Assembly (NCBI GenBank): GCA_910574885.1
Contig: CAJTDD010000012.1
Span: forward strand, 1-64,000
Length of the DNA stretch: 64,000 nucleotides
Direction: 5' to 3'
From: Lachnospiraceae bacterium
Lineage (GTDB): Bacteria > Bacillota > Clostridia > Lachnospirales > Lachnospiraceae
In this document: in pieces, positions 59,577 through 64,000 of the stretch
Layout of the letters: each line of letters opens with the position of its first letter
Numbering within the stretch: position 1 is the stretch's first letter
Translations under genes and position numbers: made by a program
The notes under the pieces: model-generated
Database searches by the model: none
What the model was told of the DNA's origin: nothing
The model's input: the letters and a program-made list of their open reading frames with translations, nothing else

Positions 59577-61011
59577 AACCTATGGTGTGACTATGGATGA
59601 AATAAAAGTATCGGTCATTGTGCCGGTTTATAATGGGGAAATATATCTGGAAGAATGCATGGAAAGCATTCTTTCCCAGTCCTACCAGAACATAGAAGTA
59701 ATATTCGTAGACGACGGTTCAACGGATCGGAGCGCAGAACGGATACAATCTTTCCAGGAACGGGACCATAGAGTGGAATTGATACGGCAGACGAACCAGT
59801 ATGCCGGGATTGCAAGAAACCGTGGCTTTGATGCGGCAACAGGGGAGTATGTCATATTTCTGGATGCGGATGATTATTTTGATTCGTCCCTGGTTGAGAA
59901 AATGGTGTCAGCCATGCAGAGAAACCATGCGGACATCGCCATCTGTAAGAGCCGCGGCTTTGATGAGAAGGCGAAGAAGGAGCATCAGTTAGCGGGAGCT
60001 TTAAATTTAGAGTTACTGCCAGAAAAAGAAGTATTTTCAAAGGAAGATGTCCCGGAGTATATTTTCCAACTGACCGCGGGATGGGCGTGGGATAAGATGT
60101 ACCGCGCCGGGTTTATCCGTGAGAAGAACCTGCGGTTTCAAGGGACGCGGGTCGCGAATGACGAGCTGTTCGTAGACCTATCATTAGGTGAGGCAGAAGC
60201 AATCGTCGCCGTGAGAGACGAGTTGGTAATCCATAGAACCAATGTGATTACATCCATTGAATATACGCGGGAGAGGTTCTGGCATTGTGGTTACGAGATG
60301 CTTGCCGAGGAGAAAAAAGAGCTGGAAAGCCGGGGATTGTTTCCGATGCTTAAAAGGAGTTTTGTAAACCGAGCCGCCAAGTATATTACCTGGAATGTTT
60401 GTTCTATCACAACTGCGGAATATTTTTCAGAATATTATTCTTTTTTGACGGAAAGAGCCATAGAGGAGTTGGAAATCGTGGGGTATCCGTCAGAATATTA
60501 TGATGATCCATTTGTGTGCGAGACGCTTCATAGAATAGAGAAACTTAGTGAGATCGAATTTTTGTGTACCCGTATCCGGGAATTAAATCAGACAGTAGCG
60601 GAGAGGGATTTGTATGTACAGGAGCTTCTTTCAGACATGGGGTGTCTGCAAGAACGTATGCGGTGGATGAAAGAAGGTAAGCGGTGGATATTTCCGGACA
60701 CCCTTATGCCTGACGGTGCGCGAGTTGTCATCTACGGGTTCGGGGACGTGGGCAGCGATTGGTTTGAGGATATCCAAAGGAGCGGGCGCATGAAACTTGT
60801 CATGGTTGTGGATAAAAATTATGACAGGTTTGAGACGGATGCCGTCAAGATTCACCCAGTAGAGGACGTCGATGGAGCAGAGTATGACTATATCCTGATT
60901 GCCGTAAATGAAAAAGAAACTGCGGATGAAATCAGAGGGGTATTAACCGAGCGCAAAATTGCGCCGGAAAAAATCCTGTGGTTTGATCCTTCGGAAAGAG
61001 GGACAAAATGA
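59569..61011 (+). CDS. family 2 glycosyltransferase with C-terminal Rossmann-like module
   Basis: A 480-residue protein. GT2 domain: KVSVIVPVYNGEIYLEECMESILSQSYQNIEVIFVDDGSTDRSAERI, RNRGFDAATGEYVIFLDADDYFDSSLVEKM (DxD), LTAGWAWDKMYRAGFI. A helical part including ELNQTVAERDLYVQELLSDMGCLQERM follows. Residues 385-480 are the module: RVVIYGFGDVGSDWFEDIQRSGRMKLVMVVDKNYD, VKIHPVEDVDGAEYDYILIAVNEKETADEIRGVL. The start at 59569 overlaps the GT8 gene; ATG 59593 is an alternative. Its stop overlaps the next start by 4 bases. Confidence 0.87.
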   Translation: MSRTYGVTMDEIKVSVIVPVYNGEIYLEECMESILSQSYQNIEVIFVDDGSTDRSAERIQSFQERDHRVELIRQTNQYAGIARNRGFDAATGEYVIFLDADDYFDSSLVEKMVSAMQRNHADIAICKSRGFDEKAKKEHQLAGALNLELLPEKEVFSKEDVPEYIFQLTAGWAWDKMYRAGFIREKNLRFQGTRVANDELFVDLSLGEAEAIVAVRDELVIHRTNVITSIEYTRERFWHCGYEMLAEEKKELESRGLFPMLKRSFVNRAAKYITWNVCSITTAEYFSEYYSFLTERAIEELEIVGYPSEYYDDPFVCETLHRIEKLSEIEFLCTRIRELNQTVAERDLYVQELLSDMGCLQERMRWMKEGKRWIFPDTLMPDGARVVIYGFGDVGSDWFEDIQRSGRMKLVMVVDKNYDRFETDAVKIHPVEDVDGAEYDYILIAVNEKETADEIRGVLTERKIAPEKILWFDPSERGTK

Positions 61012-62090
61012 GAGGTTATATTTTCGGAGCAAAGTCTATAGCCATCAGCACATACAGAGCGGTGCGGGCTTTGCATAGGGATTTTTATATAGAAGGTTTC
61101 CTGGTGACTTCGTTAGAGAATAACCCTCATGAGATAGACGGTCTTCCGGTCAAAGAGGTTAAGACGGCGGCGCAGCGAATGACGGAGCAGGATAAACGCA
61201 GGGTCAGGGTTTGGATTGCCGTGCCGGACGATGTGCAAAGTCAGGCAAAGGAACTTCTGAGAAGGTATGGATTCATGGACTTTGTCCCGGTTGACGCCTG
61301 TATGGAATCAAGACTGCTGGAACAGTATTATGGACAGCGAGGAATATTCTCATCTATCCATGAACTCCAAAGTGGCGAGGAGATGCCGGGAATTTCCGTT
61401 TATGCGGCTAAATTTTGCAGGGATAAAAAGCTGTCGGTTCCGCCTGTGTTTCCGGACTATGTACGGTCAATCCTGCTGGGATGCAGCGGGAATCCGTCAA
61501 AGAGCCTGGCGGAGGGCGTGGACTTCTGTGACAATGCGGGGGAGCACATTTCCGAAAAGAATCCGAACTATTGTGAGATGACGGCGTTTTACTGGATATG
61601 GAAAAATGCATTGAAGAACCCGGAAGATTATGTGGGCGTATACCATTACCGCAGGTCGTTGGATATATCGGAAAATGACCTGAAAGGGATGGAGAAGAAC
61701 GGCGTTGACGTCGTACTGCCGTATCCGCTGATTCATCTGCCGGATATTCGGGAGCACCATACAAGATATGTTAAGGAGGAAGACTGGGAGGCGGCTCTTG
61801 CCGCGCTGCAGGAAATCCATCCGGAGTATGCCGATCGGTATGAAGAGATATTTTCTCAGCCGTATTTTTATAACTATAATCTAATCCTGGCGAAGGAGCG
61901 AGTGTTTGCGGACTATTGTGCATGGCTGTTCCCGGTTCTATTCAGGACGGAGGAGCTGTCAAAACCCAAGGGCAAAGAGCGGCGGGACCGGTATCTTGCT
62001 TATATGAGCGAGAGCCTGTTTACGTTCTATTTTTTATACCATCAGAATGATTTGAATATCCGGCATACAGGACGGCGGATGTTTGTATAG
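61008..62090 (+). CDS. DUF4422 glycosyltransferase-like protein with N-terminal Rossmann-like module
   Basis: A 360-residue relative of the 55584 protein. Module at 1-95: GYIFGAKSIAISTYRAVRAL, IEGFLVTSLENNPHEIDGLPVKEVKTAAQ, VWIAVPDDVQSQAKELLRRYGFMDFVPVD. DUF4422 domain: GISVYAAKFCRDKKLSVPP, ISEKNPNYCEMTAFYWIWKNALKNPEDYVGVYHYRRSLDIS, GVDVVLPYPLIHLPDIREHHTRYV, YFYNYNLILAKERVFADYCAWLFPVLFRTEEL. The residues NYCEMTAFYWIWKN and GVYHYRR are the best conserved. ATGA overlap with the GT2 gene; galE follows by 8 bases. Confidence 0.84.
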   Translation: MRGYIFGAKSIAISTYRAVRALHRDFYIEGFLVTSLENNPHEIDGLPVKEVKTAAQRMTEQDKRRVRVWIAVPDDVQSQAKELLRRYGFMDFVPVDACMESRLLEQYYGQRGIFSSIHELQSGEEMPGISVYAAKFCRDKKLSVPPVFPDYVRSILLGCSGNPSKSLAEGVDFCDNAGEHISEKNPNYCEMTAFYWIWKNALKNPEDYVGVYHYRRSLDISENDLKGMEKNGVDVVLPYPLIHLPDIREHHTRYVKEEDWEAALAALQEIHPEYADRYEEIFSQPYFYNYNLILAKERVFADYCAWLFPVLFRTEELSKPKGKERRDRYLAYMSESLFTFYFLYHQNDLNIRHTGRRMFV

Positions 62091-62098
62091 GAGGTTTC

Positions 62099-63073
62099 AT
62101 GGCTATTTTGGTTTGCGGGGGAGCCGGGTATATCGGTTCCCATGTCAATAAATTTTTGAATCGGAAAGGATATGAGACGGTTGTGTTTGATAATCTCGTC
62201 TATGGACATCGGGAAGCGGTAAAGTGGGGGACGTTTGTAAAGGGGGATCTCTCCAGCGAAGAAGATATCGAGTCCGTATTCCAACAGCATGAGATTGACG
62301 CAGTATTCCATTTTGCGGCGTATGCGTATGTAGGCGAGTCAGTGGAACAGCCGGAGAAATACTATTATAACAATGTCGCAAATACGCTGAACCTTTTGAA
62401 GGTCATGAGGAAATATGGATGCGCAAAGATTATTTTTTCCTCTACCTGCGCCACATATGGGGAACCGGAGGCGGTTCCGATTACCGAAGAACAGAGGCAG
62501 GACCCAATCAACCCATACGGGGCGTCGAAGCTGATGGTGGAGCGGATTTTCCGGGATTATGACAAAGCCTATGGACTAAGATTTGCTGCGCTTCGCTATT
62601 TTAATGCGGCCGGGGCGGATCCGGAGGGCGAGATTGGGGAGAGCCATAGTCCGGAGACGCACCTGATTCCTCTGGTGTTGGATGCAGCAGCGGGCAGGAG
62701 GAAGGACGTCAAAGTGTTTGGGACGGACTATGAAACGCCGGACGGAAGCTGTGTCCGTGATTATATTCATGTGATGGATTTGGCAAAGGCGCATTATTTA
62801 GCGTTGGAATATCTAAAGCGCCAAGGAAAGAGCGGCTTTTTTAATCTGGGAAATGAACGTGGGACGAGTGTAATTGAAGTGATACAGGCGGTAAAGAACG
62901 TGACGGGAAGAGAATTTGCGGTGATGTATGAAGACCGGCGACCCGGCGACCCGGCGATTCTGGTTGGAGGCTGCGGGAAGGCCAAACGTGTCCTTGGGTG
63001 GGAACCGGTGTATCCGGAGATTGAACAGATTGTTGCACATGCCTGGAATTGGAGTCAGAATGCGCAATTTTAA
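62099..63073 (+). CDS. galE: UDP-glucose 4-epimerase
   Basis: A 324-residue extended short-chain dehydrogenase interconverting UDP-glucose and UDP-galactose. NAD loop LVCGGAGYIGSHVNKFLNRKGYETVVFDNL, FHFAAYAYVGESVEQPEKYY, catalytic SSTCATYGEPE (Ser/Thr), INPYGASKLMVE (Tyr-x3-Lys), RYFNAAGADPEGEIGESH and CVRDYIHVMDLAKAHYLAL are GalE marks. Ribosome site GGAGG. It supplies UDP-galactose for the mutase encoded next, so the glycan very probably contains galactofuranose. Confidence 0.94.
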   Translation: MAILVCGGAGYIGSHVNKFLNRKGYETVVFDNLVYGHREAVKWGTFVKGDLSSEEDIESVFQQHEIDAVFHFAAYAYVGESVEQPEKYYYNNVANTLNLLKVMRKYGCAKIIFSSTCATYGEPEAVPITEEQRQDPINPYGASKLMVERIFRDYDKAYGLRFAALRYFNAAGADPEGEIGESHSPETHLIPLVLDAAAGRRKDVKVFGTDYETPDGSCVRDYIHVMDLAKAHYLALEYLKRQGKSGFFNLGNERGTSVIEVIQAVKNVTGREFAVMYEDRRPGDPAILVGGCGKAKRVLGWEPVYPEIEQIVAHAWNWSQNAQF

Positions 63074-63086
63074 GGGAGGAGAAAAT

Positions 63087-64000
63087 ATGTATGACTATCT
63101 GATTGTGGGCGCAGGATTGTACGGCGCAGTTTTTGCACAGCAGAAGACGGAACAGGGATTCCGATGCCTGGTGATTGACCGGAGGAATCACATTGCCGGG
63201 AATATTTATTCTGAAAAAGTGGAGGGGATTGAAGTCCACCGATACGGTCCCCATATTTTCCATACTGCAAATGAAAAGGTGTGGAATTACGTCAACCGGT
63301 TTGCCAGCTTTAATCATTTCGTCTATTCACCTATAGCGAACTTCCGCGGCGAATTATACAATCTGCCGTTTAATATGAATACGTTTGTTAAGATGTGGGG
63401 GATACGAACTCCCGAAGAGGCGCAGGAGATGATTCAAAGGCAGGTTGCAGAAGCAGGGATTTTGAATCCAAAGAACCTGGAGGAGCAGGCGATTTCGCTG
63501 GTTGGGACGGACATTTACGAAAAGCTTATCAAAGGCTATACAAAGAAGCAGTGGGGGCGTTCGTGCAGGGAGCTTCCGGTTTCCATTATTAAACGTCTTC
63601 CGGTACGTCTGACATTTGACAATAATTATTTCAACCATCCATACCAGGGAATCCCCAAGAGTGGTTATACGGAAATGGTGAGTAGAATGCTGGACGGCAT
63701 TGAGGTAAGGCTTGGGATTGATTTCCTGGAGCAAAAAAAGGAGCTTGTAAAGCTGGCAGAAAAAATTGTGTATACAGGCATGGTTGACGCATATTTTGAT
63801 TACCGGTTCGGGGAATTACAGTACCGGAGCCTGCGGTTTGAAACCGAAACTCTGGAAACGGAGAACTACCAGGGGGCAGCGGGCATGAACTATACGGATG
63901 ATGCAGTTCCCTACACACGGATCATAGAGCACAAACATTTTACCTTTGGAGAGGGCAATCCGGGGAAGACAGTGGTTACGAAGGAATATCCCCAGGTGTG
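63087..64000 (+). CDS. glf: UDP-galactopyranose mutase, N-terminal part (continues past right edge)
   Basis: About 304 residues are visible and the frame is still open at the window end; full-length Glf is about 370. MYDYLIVGAGLYGAVFAQQ is the FAD Rossmann loop, followed by VIDRRNHIAGNIYSEKVEGIEVHRYGPHIFHT, FNHFVYSPIANFRGELYNLPFN, EKLIKGYTKKQWGR, RLPVRLTFDNNYFNHPYQGIPKSGYTEMV, VYTGMVDAYFDYRFGELQYRSLRFE and DDAVPYTRIIEHKHF, all characteristic. It makes UDP-galactofuranose from the GalE product. GGGAGGAGA lies before ATG 63087, 13 bases after galE. Confidence 0.95.
   Translation, partial: MYDYLIVGAGLYGAVFAQQKTEQGFRCLVIDRRNHIAGNIYSEKVEGIEVHRYGPHIFHTANEKVWNYVNRFASFNHFVYSPIANFRGELYNLPFNMNTFVKMWGIRTPEEAQEMIQRQVAEAGILNPKNLEEQAISLVGTDIYEKLIKGYTKKQWGRSCRELPVSIIKRLPVRLTFDNNYFNHPYQGIPKSGYTEMVSRMLDGIEVRLGIDFLEQKKELVKLAEKIVYTGMVDAYFDYRFGELQYRSLRFETETLETENYQGAAGMNYTDDAVPYTRIIEHKHFTFGEGNPGKTVVTKEYPQV

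Noticed and set aside
1-64000. tRNA, rRNA or prophage genes
   Set aside because: No cloverleaf-like gene with a CCA-type end, rRNA core sequence, or phage structural, integrase or terminase gene was recognised by reading.

Overview
The window looks like a chromosome segment of a low-to-moderate GC, strictly anaerobic Firmicute, most likely a gut Lachnospiraceae (Clostridium cluster XIVa). Supporting signs are strong AGGAGG-type ribosome sites, FabK rather than FabI as enoyl-ACP reductase, a single-chain AccD-AccA carboxyltransferase, a double-cubane-cluster reductase, an oxygen-independent radical SAM gene, a CobA-HemD fusion, and a PadR/DUF1700/DUF4097 operon. The family assignment is inference; no rRNA or tRNA gene was seen.

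Layout. 1-3.6 kb is mobile-element debris: an edge-truncated ORF, a cluster of strong hairpins, a nitrilase-family hydrolase, a truncated GNAT acetyltransferase and an IS4-family insertion sequence. 3.6-6.8 kb holds an intact M42 peptidase between a 5'-truncated GH38 alpha-mannosidase and an OppF-type ATPase fragment. 6.9-13.1 kb is a LacI regulator followed by rbsKDACB for ribose uptake and phosphorylation. 13.2-21.4 kb is housekeeping: radical SAM protein, SfsA-MutY fusion, double-cubane reductase, the PadR operon, a RelE/YafQ-type toxin-antitoxin pair and a phosphoesterase. 21.4-27.6 kb is a defence island. Its left half is decayed (BrxA-like ORF, type III toxin-antitoxin remnant, BREX PglX remnant). 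Its right half is intact (GmrSD-like DUF262/DUF1524 protein, plus an ATPase/HNH pair resembling Septu PtuAB). 27.7-39.2 kb is a complete type II fatty-acid synthesis and acetyl-CoA carboxylase cluster, with FabT-like operators at its head and a FabT-like MarR gene at its tail. It is followed by a sirtuin, the biotin transporter BioY (biotin for AccB), hemC and cobA-hemD.

43.2-46.9 kb holds an AAA/PD-(D/E)XK protein and then the most unusual locus: a TnpB-like protein in which all three RuvC acidic residues are replaced. It is followed by 2.5 copies of a 56-bp unit built from two RNA-like hairpins. This fits a domesticated, nuclease-dead RNA-guided DNA-binding protein with its own RNA. 47-55.6 kb encodes membrane-anchored and secreted proteins around a taurine/sulfonate-type ABC transporter. 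51-64 kb is a cell-surface glycan cluster (TupA-type ATP-grasp, FkbM methyltransferase, DUF4422, GT2 and GT8 transferases, GalE, Glf). Seven consecutive glycan proteins, apart from one secreted protein between them, carry the same small Rossmann-like module.

Two dispersed small palindromic repeats recur. One (64-67 bp) has inserted in frame into the toxin gene and also supplies the stop codon of the radical SAM gene. The other is a 164-bp hairpin element with perfect 15-bp termini between fabH and acpP.
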